The translations under genes were made by a program, and so were the position numbers. From a halophilic archaeon (GTDB taxonomy: Archaea; Halobacteriota; Halobacteria; Halobacteriales; Haladaptataceae): a DNA stretch of 64,000 nt. The notes under the pieces were generated by a model. It searched no databases, had not been told where the DNA came from, and was given only the letters and a program-made list of their open reading frames with translations. The DNA lies in contig QNGA01000001.1 in the NCBI GenBank assembly GCA_003298465.1, positions 1,691,666 to 1,755,665 of the forward strand. The letters run 5' to 3'. Of this stretch, positions 17,107 to 25,467 are shown in pieces (within the stretch, counting starts at the first letter, position 1; each line of letters begins with the position of its first letter).

Positions 17107-17793
17107 TCACAGCGGCACCGGTAGCCACTGGAGCCAGTCCACGACCGTCTCGGGCGCGATGAGCGGTTCGTGTAACACCAGCCAGTCCAGCAGGACGAGA
17201 CCGAGGCCGTGAGCGACCACGGAGGGGAGCAGGGAGTTCCCGTCGTAGTCGAACGCGCCGAAGAGCACGTCGGTCGGTCCGGACAGCAGCAGTTCTATCG
17301 GCGGTTTGCCGAGGTGGTGCAACGCGTACACGACGGGACTGATGAACACGCTCTTGAACCCTATCTCGCGCACGCCGACGCAGAGCAGACCGCGGTAGTA
17401 CGTCTCCGCGGCGAGAACCACGACGAACTGCTTGACGGCGTGCGGGAGGAAGTCGCCCAGCGCGGGGCTGGTCTGCCACATCGGGTAGTAGGCGCGTATC
17501 GTCGGCAGCGACGAGCCGACGACGTAGAACGGCACGACGATTACCGCCAGGGCGACGGCGTTGCGGACCGCGCGGCGGTCGACCCGATAGCCGAGGTGGC
17601 GGCCGTGCGTGACCGCGAGCGCGCCCGGGATGGCGATGTACAGCGTCACGTCGCGGACGAGGCGCGCCTGCAGGTCGCCGGCGGGGACGGCCCACAGCGA
17701 CCACAGCACGGTCAGCAACCCCCCGACGAGTAGCGACAGCCGGACCCAGGTCAGACCCGGCACCCGTCCGGCGACCGACCTGGAGACGTTCAC
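17107..17793 (-). CDS. CPBP-family intramembrane metalloprotease (variant motif)
   Basis: The 228-residue protein has about six membrane segments and the three CPBP motif regions: AAETYYRGLL for motif 1, ALHHLGKP for motif 2 and VVAHGLG for motif 3. Motif 1 normally reads EExxxR; here the second Glu is Thr (ETYYRG), so either catalysis tolerates this or the protein is a non-proteolytic member. Its ATG overlaps the stop of the small upstream gene by four bases, forming a two-gene operon. Confidence 0.8.
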   Translation of the reverse strand: MNVSRSVAGRVPGLTWVRLSLLVGGLLTVLWSLWAVPAGDLQARLVRDVTLYIAIPGALAVTHGRHLGYRVDRRAVRNAVALAVIVVPFYVVGSSLPTIRAYYPMWQTSPALGDFLPHAVKQFVVVLAAETYYRGLLCVGVREIGFKSVFISPVVYALHHLGKPPIELLLSGPTDVLFGAFDYDGNSLLPSVVAHGLGLVLLDWLVLHEPLIAPETVVDWLQWLPVPL

Positions 17794-18083
17794 GAGCCGT
17801 CGGCGGTCGGAACGGGACCGTTCCCGATGACCCCTCGAAGCTCGTCGGTGAACTCCTTCTCGCTCTGGAAGTACGTCTCCTCGACCTCGTCCAGCAGGTC
17901 GCTCAGCTGTCGTGGGCCGTCCGGCGTCCGGATGGTCGTCTCGCCTTCCCGGCGGACGATTTCGCTCTTCTGGATGGGCCAGAAGAGCCGCGACGAGACG
18001 CGAGCGAGCGGCGCACCTTCGACCGGCGTTCGCTCGCCAAGTTCGACGGCAGGTTCCTCTTCTTCCTCGTTGTCGTCGGCCAT
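17790..18083 (-). CDS. DUF5789-like small protein
   Basis: This 97-residue acidic protein has the pattern VELGERTPVEGAPLARVSSR near its start and ends in GNGPVP, which fits the haloarchaeal DUF5789 family as I remember it. Such proteins resemble small winged-helix folds; no function is assigned. The ATG at 18083 is preceded by an ACTTAATC box about 25 nt upstream. It is the first gene of the operon with the CPBP protein and is divergent from hisC. Confidence 0.75.
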   Translation of the reverse strand: MADDNEEEEEPAVELGERTPVEGAPLARVSSRLFWPIQKSEIVRREGETTIRTPDGPRQLSDLLDEVEETYFQSEKEFTDELRGVIGNGPVPTADGS

Positions 18084-18297
18084 ACCCGCCCGTTTGGCAG
18101 CGCGTGGATTAAGTTTTTCCGAACCCACCGTGCTCCGGTCGCCGGCGTCTCGGCCGGGGAACCGCTCCGCTCGCGTCGCTCGCGCGTTCTCGTCCGGCGT
18201 CCCGCTCTCGCTCACCGCCTCGGGCGGTCCGGAGTCTCGAACCGACCCGCTGGCCCGTGTGAGCACGCTTAAGGCCCGGCGGACTCTCCTCCCGGAC

Positions 18298-19371
18298 ATG
18301 AAACCACGGGACCTCTCCGCCCACGTCGAGTACCAGGCCGGGCGGGGCATCGAGGAGGTGGCCCGCGAACTGGGCGTCGACCCCGACGAACTGGTGAAGC
18401 TCGCGTCGAACGAGAACCCCTTCGGCCCGAGTCCGGCGGCGGTCCGGGCGATGCAGCGCGCCGCCGAGCGCGCGAGCTCGTACCCGAAAGCCTCCCACGC
18501 CGACCTCGTCGACCGTCTCGCGGAGCGGTGGTCGGTCGCGTCCGAGCAGGTGTGGCTGGCCAACGGCGGCGACGGCGCGCTCGACTACCTCGCCAGAGCG
18601 ATGCTCGAACCGGGCGACGACGTGCTCGTGCCGGACCCCGGATTCGCCTACTACGGCATGAGCGCTCGCTACCACCACGGCGACGTGCGCGAGTACGACC
18701 TCTCGAAGGCCGACGACTTCGCGCTGGCCGCCGACACCGTCCTCTCCGCCTACGACGGCGAGCGCATCGTCTACCTGACTAGCCCGCACAACCCCACCGG
18801 CGGTCGCTTCTCCGTCGACGCCGTCGAGGGCGTCGCCGACGCGACCGCCGACGAGACGCTCGTGGTCGTCGACGAGGCGTACGGCGAGTACGCCGACGCG
18901 CCGAGCGCGGTCGAACTCCTCGACGCGCGCGACGACGTGGCCGTCCTCCGGACGTTCTCGAAGGCCTACGGCCTCGCCGGCGTGCGCCTGGGCTACGCCC
19001 TCGTCCCCGAGGAGTGGGCCGACGCTTACGCCCGCGTCAACACGCCGTTCGCCGCGAGCGAACTCGCCTGCCGGGCCGGCCTCGCCGCGCTGGACGACGA
19101 CGAGCACGTCCGGCGCTCCGTCGAGACGGCCCGCTGGGCGCGCGAGCACGTCCGGACGGAACTCGACGCGCCGACCTGGGAGAGCCACGCCAACTTCGTG
19201 CTGGCCGAGGTCGGCGATGCGACGGGCGTCGCCGCCGACCTCCGGGAGCGCGGCGTCATCGTCCGCGACTGCACGAGCTTCGGCCTCCCCGACTGCGTCC
19301 GGGTGACCTGCGGGACGGAGGAGGAGACCCGGACGGCCGTCCGGGAACTGAACGAGGTGCTCGCGGAATGA
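18298..19371 (+). CDS. hisC: histidinol-phosphate aminotransferase
   Basis: The 357-residue class I/II aminotransferase shows LASNENPFGPSP near the N-terminus, the SPHNPTG motif, the cofactor aspartate region VVDEAYGEY, the PLP lysine in TFSKAYGLAGVRLGY and the late RVTCGT arginine. It carries out the transamination step of histidine biosynthesis. The ATG at 18298 follows a TTAAGG box by about 28 nt; the longer open frame upstream is non-coding. The stop overlaps the next ATG as ATGA, starting a three-gene operon. Confidence 0.93.
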   Translation: MKPRDLSAHVEYQAGRGIEEVARELGVDPDELVKLASNENPFGPSPAAVRAMQRAAERASSYPKASHADLVDRLAERWSVASEQVWLANGGDGALDYLARAMLEPGDDVLVPDPGFAYYGMSARYHHGDVREYDLSKADDFALAADTVLSAYDGERIVYLTSPHNPTGGRFSVDAVEGVADATADETLVVVDEAYGEYADAPSAVELLDARDDVAVLRTFSKAYGLAGVRLGYALVPEEWADAYARVNTPFAASELACRAGLAALDDDEHVRRSVETARWAREHVRTELDAPTWESHANFVLAEVGDATGVAADLRERGVIVRDCTSFGLPDCVRVTCGTEEETRTAVRELNEVLAE

Positions 19372-19958
19372 GAGTCGCCGTCACCGGAACGCCCGGAACG
19401 GGCAAGACGACCGCGACGGACCTCGTGGCGTCGAACCTCGGCGATTCCGCCATCGACGTGGTCCACCTGAACGAGGTCGTCCGCGAGGAGGGGTTCCACG
19501 AGGGCGAGGACGCCGAACGCGGGAGCCTGGTCGCCGACCTCGACGCGCTCGCCGACTGGCTGGACGACCGCGAACGCGAGAGCGAGGCCGACCACCTCCT
19601 CGTCGAGTCGCACCTCGCCCACCGCTTCGACGCCGACCGCGTGGTCGTCCTGCGCTGTCGCCCGGAGCAACTGGCGGAGCGACTGGAAGACCGCGACGAG
19701 TCCGAGGCGAAGGCCGACGAGAACACCGGGACGGCGGAGCCGTCCCGAGCCCTCGCTCGCAAGACTCGCGAAAACGCGGAGAGCGAGGCGCTGGACGTCG
19801 TCCTCTCGGAGGCCGTCGCGGAGCACGGTGCGGACGCAGTGTACGAGATAGACACGACCGACCGCGATCCGGAGGCGGTGGCGGACGACGTCGAGGCGGT
19901 CGTCCGCGGCGACCGAGCGCCGTCCGCCGGAGACGTGGAGTTCACCGACTACCTATGA
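19368..19958 (+). CDS. adenylate kinase family protein (Fap7/AK6-like)
   Basis: The 196-residue P-loop kinase starts with GTPGTGKTT and has HLNEVVREEG and VESHLAHRF, features of the archaeal AK6/Fap7-like kinases that combine nucleotide kinase activity with a role in small-subunit assembly in some organisms. Around residues 120-140 it carries an acidic insert (DESEAKADENTG). It overlaps both neighbours by four bases, so it is translated with hisC and the CDP-alcohol transferase. Confidence 0.85.
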   Translation: MRVAVTGTPGTGKTTATDLVASNLGDSAIDVVHLNEVVREEGFHEGEDAERGSLVADLDALADWLDDRERESEADHLLVESHLAHRFDADRVVVLRCRPEQLAERLEDRDESEAKADENTGTAEPSRALARKTRENAESEALDVVLSEAVAEHGADAVYEIDTTDRDPEAVADDVEAVVRGDRAPSAGDVEFTDYL

Positions 19959-20560
19959 CGCTCGACCGGTTGCGCCCACTGGCCGACCGCGCGCTCGACC
20001 CGTTCGTCTCGGCGTCGCGGCGACTCGGACTCACGCCGGACTCCGTGAGCGTCGTCGCCTTCCTGCTGGCGGCCGCCGCTGCCGGCAGCTTCTACCTCGG
20101 CGGCGAGACCGGCGTCTGGTATCTCGTCGGCGCCGTCCTCGTGTTCCTGAACGGCTGGCTCGACCTGCTCGACGGCGCGCTCGCCCGGGAACTCGGCACG
20201 GAGTCGAAGGCGGGCGACCTGCTCGACCACGTGCTCGACCGCTACGCCGACATCGTTCTCATCGCGGGGTTCACCGCAGGCGTCGGACGGTACGCGCTCG
20301 GCCTGGCCGCCGTCACGGGCGTCCTGATGACCTCGTACCTCGGCACGCAGGCCCAGGCCGTGGGACTCGACCGCGTCTACGGCGGACTCCTCGGGCGCGC
20401 CGACCGCCTCGCGTTGATGGGCGTGACCGCCGGCGTCGCTGCGTTCGTGGAGGGCGTCGCCGGAGTCTCGCTCGTCGTGCTCCTCCTCGGCGTGTTCGCC
20501 GTGGTGGGCCACTTCACCGCGCTCCAGCGGTTCTACCACGCCTGGCGCGCGCTGTCCTGA
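19955..20560 (+). CDS. CDP-alcohol phosphatidyltransferase
   Basis: The 201-residue membrane protein carries the complete CDP-alcohol transferase signature D-G-x2-A-R-x8-G-x3-D-x3-D (from DGALARELG to HVLD), with about five membrane segments. The family joins a CDP-activated lipid to an alcohol. In archaea the likely product is an archaetidyl phospholipid such as archaetidylinositol phosphate, but the acceptor cannot be read from sequence. It is the third gene of the hisC operon. Confidence 0.9.
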   Translation: MTLDRLRPLADRALDPFVSASRRLGLTPDSVSVVAFLLAAAAAGSFYLGGETGVWYLVGAVLVFLNGWLDLLDGALARELGTESKAGDLLDHVLDRYADIVLIAGFTAGVGRYALGLAAVTGVLMTSYLGTQAQAVGLDRVYGGLLGRADRLALMGVTAGVAAFVEGVAGVSLVVLLLGVFAVVGHFTALQRFYHAWRALS

Positions 20561-20666
20561 ACTACCGGGGGCGGCGACGGCCGGACGACCGCTCCGTCGA
20601 GTGTCGATTATCCGCGAAGACGGCATAATAAAGCTAATAGACGCGGGGTCACTAGGAGCGTGTACC

Positions 20667-21446
20667 ATGCACCGACGTACCTTTCTCTCGGCGGGGGCGG
20701 TCTCGCTCGCCGGACTGAGCGGTTGTCTCAGCGGCGGGAGCGGGTCGTATCCGATGCCGGAAGACGGCAACACCGACGGCTATCCGCCGAAGTCGGCCGT
20801 GAGCGGAGCGAAAGACCCGCAGGTCGACGTTTCGTCGCTGGCGACGACGAAACAGAACGGCCAGAACGTGCCACTGCTGCCGGTCGACGACGCCGTCAAG
20901 TGGTACAAACGACGCGAGGCGCGCTTCGTCGACGCGCGCGGCCCGAAGCAGTACGAGACGTCTCACATCTCCGGCGCGGTGCTCAGCCCCGCCCCGGGCA
21001 TCGACACGAACTTCGACAAGGACCCGGTGGAAGACTGGTCGAAGGACGACCGCATCGTCTGCTACTGCGGCTGTCCCCACCACCTCTCGTCGCTCCGGGC
21101 GGCCGCGCTCATGAACAGCGGGTACGAGAACGTCTTCGTCATCGACGAGGGGTTCTGGGCGTGGCACGAGTCCGGCTACCCCATCAACGGCCAGAACACG
21201 AAGAAAGCGCCGGCTAACTACGCCATCGACGGCGTCACCAGCGACGAGTTCGCCGGCAAGTCGGCGTGGGCGCGCCACCCCGACACCGGACAGAACGAGG
21301 CGACCGACATCCGGGGCGACGGCACGTACACCATGCATCTCAAGTTCCACGACGTGACGCCGTCCTCGACCATCGTCGTCGAGACGCCCGAATACACGGT
21401 CGAGGGTAGCCTCGAAGAACTCTCGAACGGCGTCGTCGAGGGCTGA
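20667..21446 (+). CDS. rhodanese-domain lipoprotein
   Basis: The 259-residue protein has a short secretion signal with a lipobox (SLAGLSGC), so it is probably lipid-anchored outside the cell. A rhodanese domain spans about residues 70-175, with FVDARGPKQYETSHISGA and the active-site loop CYCGCPHH, whose first cysteine would carry the sulfur. A further 80-residue C-terminal part is unassigned. Three cysteines in the loop are more than usual. The ATG at 20667 gives the signal peptide directly; the longer frame adds only non-signal residues. Confidence 0.85.
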   Translation: MHRRTFLSAGAVSLAGLSGCLSGGSGSYPMPEDGNTDGYPPKSAVSGAKDPQVDVSSLATTKQNGQNVPLLPVDDAVKWYKRREARFVDARGPKQYETSHISGAVLSPAPGIDTNFDKDPVEDWSKDDRIVCYCGCPHHLSSLRAAALMNSGYENVFVIDEGFWAWHESGYPINGQNTKKAPANYAIDGVTSDEFAGKSAWARHPDTGQNEATDIRGDGTYTMHLKFHDVTPSSTIVVETPEYTVEGSLEELSNGVVEG

Positions 21447-21638
21447 CTCGGGACCGACCGCCTCTGCTCCCCGCCGACCGTCTCTCCTTTCTCCGCCGAA
21501 CGTCGAGCGTAGAGCTTTCTCCGCGAACGAGCGTCGGGTGCTGACTGTCGTCGATAGACAGCTCCCCGACACCAGTATTCCGAAATAGTATCAGATGTAG
21601 TATCTATAAAATATTTTTAATAAGTCGAAGATGCTATC

Positions 21639-21660
21639 GGAATCGATTATAAAAGATTCC
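21639..21660 (+). promoter_or_regulatory. TATA box enclosed by an inverted repeat
   Basis: A GGAATC...GATTCC inverted repeat with a 10 nt spacer encloses a TTATAAAA box, in an otherwise AT-rich 290 bp spacer. It lies about 80 nt before the aspartoacylase-like gene, so the transcript would have a real leader, and a GGAGG site precedes the ATG at 21739. The overlap of dyad and TATA box is what a repressor operator would look like; the regulator is unknown. Confidence 0.45.
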
Positions 21661-21738
21661 CATTTGAAGCCGAAAAGATACGGATAGAACGCAGATGTGT
21701 CTACTCGTGGAGAAATCCAAATCGGTTGGAGGAAATAC

Positions 21739-23058
21739 ATGACACACGACGATAACCGCAATTCGGAGAAGCAGACAGATAGATTACACGTCGGTCGGAG
21801 GGAGTACGTGAAGCTCGGAGCCTGCGCGCTAGGGGGCACGGGGATGGTGGCGTCGGCCTCGCGGCCGGCGTCCGCACGGCTCTCGCGGTCGACGTACACG
21901 ATTCGCGCGGGGACTGCCGAAGAGACGACCGTGTACGTCACCGAGGCGGCGGACGACGGGCCGACGCTGATGGTGACCGGGGGCATCCACGGCGACGAGA
22001 CGAACGGCTATCGCTCCGCGCACAGGATTCGAAAGTGGGACATCGACGCCGGGAAACTCGTCGTCCTGCCGGAGGCGTGCAAGCCCGCGATCGAGGCGGG
22101 AACCCGGCAGTACGAGGACGGCGACCTGAACCGTCACTTTCCGGACGGTACGGAGGAGGAATCGCCGCTCGCGGACGCCATCTGGGACGTGGTACTGCAG
22201 GAGGACGTCGACTTCCTCTGGGACCTCCACAGCTCCTACGGCGTGTACGAGTCTGGCGACGGCGGCGTCGGCCAGGCGCTGTTCGCTACCGACGCGGGCG
22301 ACGCCGGGGTCCACTCGAAGGCCATCCGCGACTACCTGAACGCCGAGGTCGTCGACGACTCACTGGACGACGAGTACGACTTCCGCGAGCACACCCACAA
22401 CGACGACGGCTCCCGCGACATGCTGAAACACAAGATGGGTGCGACGCTCGACACGCCCGCCATCATCTTCGAGACGACCGAAGAGCTGTCGCTCGACCGG
22501 CAGACGAAGTACACGACGGCCGCCGTCGAGCGGTTCATGTACCGGTTCGGCCTCCTCGAAACGGTGAGCGTGACCGAAAGTTCGAGCCACCTGAGCTACG
22601 ACGGCGACGCGACCGCCGTGAACGCACCCGCCGACGACAACGGCCAGCACTCCGGCCTCCTCTTCGGCGTGACGAACGACGCGGACCGGGAGGCGACCAT
22701 CACCGATATCGAGGTCGCGCCGGCGAACGCCGCCGTCGACGAACTCGCCGACCACTCTTACGACGAGGGTCAGTGGACGAGCGAACTCCACGTCGCCGCC
22801 GACGTCCAGGACGGCCTTACGGACATCAACGGCGGGACGGCGCTCCCGGCGACAATCGACCTGAGCGCGGACGGCTTCAGCGACAGCGCGGACCGCGAGG
22901 CCGTCCTCTCCGCCGGGTCGTCCGCCACCGTCTCGCTCTACCAGTTCGAGTCGGACGGTGCGCCGGTCGATATGGTCGGCGAAGAGCTGACAGTCAGGGT
23001 CGCGTACGAACTCGCCGACGGACGGACGGGATCCGCCGAGTTCGCGCTCGCCCTCTGA
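21739..23058 (+). CDS. secreted succinylglutamate desuccinylase/aspartoacylase-like M14 protein
   Basis: The 439-residue protein has a Tat-like leader (GRREYVKLGACALGG) and a catalytic domain with the zinc motif GGIHGDETNG, a later zinc histidine in DLHSSYG and a glutamate in IIFETTEE, as in AstE/AspA peptidase-like hydrolases. About 150 C-terminal residues form a beta-rich domain that may bind the substrate or the cell surface. I chose the ATG at 21739 because a GGAGG ribosome site lies eight bases upstream. Export makes an extracellular amide or peptide substrate more likely than cytosolic acetylaspartate. Confidence 0.82.
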   Translation: MTHDDNRNSEKQTDRLHVGRREYVKLGACALGGTGMVASASRPASARLSRSTYTIRAGTAEETTVYVTEAADDGPTLMVTGGIHGDETNGYRSAHRIRKWDIDAGKLVVLPEACKPAIEAGTRQYEDGDLNRHFPDGTEEESPLADAIWDVVLQEDVDFLWDLHSSYGVYESGDGGVGQALFATDAGDAGVHSKAIRDYLNAEVVDDSLDDEYDFREHTHNDDGSRDMLKHKMGATLDTPAIIFETTEELSLDRQTKYTTAAVERFMYRFGLLETVSVTESSSHLSYDGDATAVNAPADDNGQHSGLLFGVTNDADREATITDIEVAPANAAVDELADHSYDEGQWTSELHVAADVQDGLTDINGGTALPATIDLSADGFSDSADREAVLSAGSSATVSLYQFESDGAPVDMVGEELTVRVAYELADGRTGSAEFALAL

Positions 23059-23138
23059 CGGCTCCGCCCCCGCTCCGGGGAGCGACGGCGCACCGTCCCG
23101 GAGAAACGCCTTTGTTCACGGATGGCGAGGGTTCCAAT

Positions 23139-23273
23139 ATGGTGGCCGAGACCGAGCGCGACGACATGACCTGGTACCAGTGCGAGGAGTGCGGACTCCT
23201 GTTCGACGACCCGGAGGACGCCAGTCAGCACGAACAGAACTGCGACGCCGAAGACCCGTCGTACATCCAGTGA
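23139..23273 (+). CDS. small single-zinc-finger protein (DUF7128-like)
   Basis: This is a 44-residue protein with one C2HC finger (CEECGLLFDDPEDASQHEQN, then Cys) after MVAETERDDMTWYQ, and ending DPSYIQ. The pattern is strongly conserved among haloarchaeal small zinc-finger proteins as I recall them (DUF7128-type). The ATG at 23139 lies inside a longer open frame that is a shadow of the neighbouring gene. It converges with the DUF gene at 23275. Confidence 0.8.
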   Translation: MVAETERDDMTWYQCEECGLLFDDPEDASQHEQNCDAEDPSYIQ

Positions 23274-23274
23274 G

Positions 23275-23523
23275 TCACTTGAGGCCGGCGCGTTCGCGGT
23301 GTTCGTCGGCCAGTCGTTCGGCGTGGTCGCGCGACTGGCAGGCCTCCCAGCGCACCTGCGTCGCGTCGCTGTACGACAGTTCCGTCTTCAGTTCGTCGCG
23401 GAGGACGCCCGCTTCGACCGCCAGGATTTCGCCGTCGTCGCCGAGTTCGTAGACACCCCAGCGCTCGGGCGCTCGCCCGACCGTCGAGCGGTCCAGCGTC
23501 CGCCACCGCTTCGGGAGACTCAT
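23275..23523 (-). CDS. conserved haloarchaeal 82-residue protein
   Basis: The protein begins MSLPKRWRTLDRSTVGRAPE and has the repeated style of a small alpha/beta domain (WGVYELGDDGEILAVEAG, then a helix DHAERLADEHRERAG). I do not recognise a function. Its ATG overlaps the stop of the upstream 152-residue gene by four bases, so the two are cotranscribed. Confidence 0.75.
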   Translation of the reverse strand: MSLPKRWRTLDRSTVGRAPERWGVYELGDDGEILAVEAGVLRDELKTELSYSDATQVRWEACQSRDHAERLADEHRERAGLK

Positions 23524-23978
23524 CCGTCGACGGGGGCGTCCGCTCCGTCGCTCTCCTCGGGAACGAACTCGAACGAGCGCTCGCCCCGCTCGTCCTCCTC
23601 GAAGACGAAGACGCGGCCGCGGGCCACCTCGGGGTCGGCCTCGACCTCGACGGCGTACCCGTCGGCGCGGACGGTCACACCGGGGAACAGCTCTTCTTCC
23701 TCCCCCGGTTCGAGCATCACCCGGCCGACGCCCGTCGACTCGAGGATGTCGTCGTGGGTGTTGCGGTCGTTGACGTACATCAGGACGCCCTCCGTCTCGG
23801 TCGGGTCGGTGACGAGCACCTGGACGAGCTTTCCGGGCTGGGTTCGCAGGGTGCCGTCGACCTTCTCGGGAACTCCGTTGTAGAACGCTTCTCGCCCGTC
23901 GGTGTACTCGACGACGATGCCGTCTTCTCTGAGTTCGACGCCGAGGGTGTCCGGGGAGACGTCGTTGCGGGCGCTCAT
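23520..23978 (-). CDS. DUF5796-like protein
   Basis: The 152-residue acidic, beta-rich protein (LGVELREDGIVVEYTDGRE near the start) resembles a haloarchaeal family I remember as DUF5796; this name is not certain. No catalytic motif is visible. It is the first gene of a two-gene operon and divergent from aroK. Confidence 0.72.
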   Translation of the reverse strand: MSARNDVSPDTLGVELREDGIVVEYTDGREAFYNGVPEKVDGTLRTQPGKLVQVLVTDPTETEGVLMYVNDRNTHDDILESTGVGRVMLEPGEEEELFPGVTVRADGYAVEVEADPEVARGRVFVFEEDERGERSFEFVPEESDGADAPVDG

Positions 23979-24092
23979 GGCCGGACGTTCGACCGCCGCC
24001 GACTAAAGGGGCACGTTCCGAACGCCCACCGGGAACCGACCGGAGTTGCCACGACCGCCAGCGTGAAGACGCGGCCCCGCGAACCGCGAGGC

Positions 24093-24967
<875 letters not shown>

Positions 24968-24971
<4 letters not shown>

Positions 24972-25234
24972 GCCTCGCGGAGCTCCGCGAGGAGATAGAG
25001 AGCATCGACCGCGAGATAGTCGAGTTGATAGCTCGACGCACCTACGTCGCCGACACGGTGGCGGCGGTGAAAGACGAGCGGGACCTGCCGACCACCGACG
25101 AGTCCCAGGAGCAGGCGGTGATGGACCGCGCCGGCGAGAACGCCGAGCAGTTCGACGTGGACGCGAACCTCGTGAAGGCCATCTTCAGACTGCTCATCGA
25201 ACTGAACAAGGTCGAGCAGCGCGAAAGCAGGTAG
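24968..25234 (+). CDS. aroQ: chorismate mutase
   Basis: The 88-residue AroQ-type helical enzyme has LREEIESIDREIVELIARR with the conserved arginines, a lysine in AAVKDERDLP and the C-terminal helix IFRLLIELNKVEQ. It converts chorismate to prephenate. An ATG at 24905 is in frame, but the ATG at 24968 overlaps the aroK stop as ATGA and gives the usual family start, so I chose it. The last 33 nt of this gene recur three times in the next 9 kb (see the repeat entries), marking it as an integration target. Confidence 0.92.
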
Positions 25235-25365
25235 GAGAATTCAGGCGTTTCAGAGCCTCTGTAATCGGTCGATGCTCCGATTCTTCTTCCTGTAGCTGCT
25301 CTTTCGTTCTGCGATCGGTGAACGACAACACAGTTCCACAGCCGTCCCCGTCACTGAATCGAAGG
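25202..25365 (+). repeat. att-like repeat copy 1 (aroQ 3' end plus downstream tail)
   Basis: The copy begins with CTGAACAAGGTCGA inside aroQ (25202), runs through the stop codon at 25232-25234 and ends the core with CAGGTAG. The 130 bp that follow are imperfectly repeated after copy 4 (33851-34013), including CTCTTTCGTTC, GGTGAACGA and AACACAGTTC blocks. The left arm here is native gene sequence (GAACTG) and lacks the CTAC half-arm seen in the downstream copies. Confidence 0.85.
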
Positions 25366-25467
25366 TTCGGTACCTTCGATTCCCGACCATCCGAATTGAC
25401 GGGAACAACAGCAGAACCTCGGGAATCTCCACCTTTAGGCGAGAGAGGAGGTCACTCACGGCCCGAC
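25235..25467. other. aroQ-dabA spacer with conserved tail and possible antisense mini-ORF
   Basis: Apart from the repeat tail, the 233 bp contain an antisense frame (25250-25459) whose middle would read ELCCRSPIAERKSSYRKK. The same frame after copy 4 would read ELCYRSPVEERKSNFRRK. The agreement could mean a short conserved peptide or only shared DNA. A GAAGGTTCGGTACCTTC palindrome lies at about 25360-25376 and could end transcripts from either side. Confidence 0.45.
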
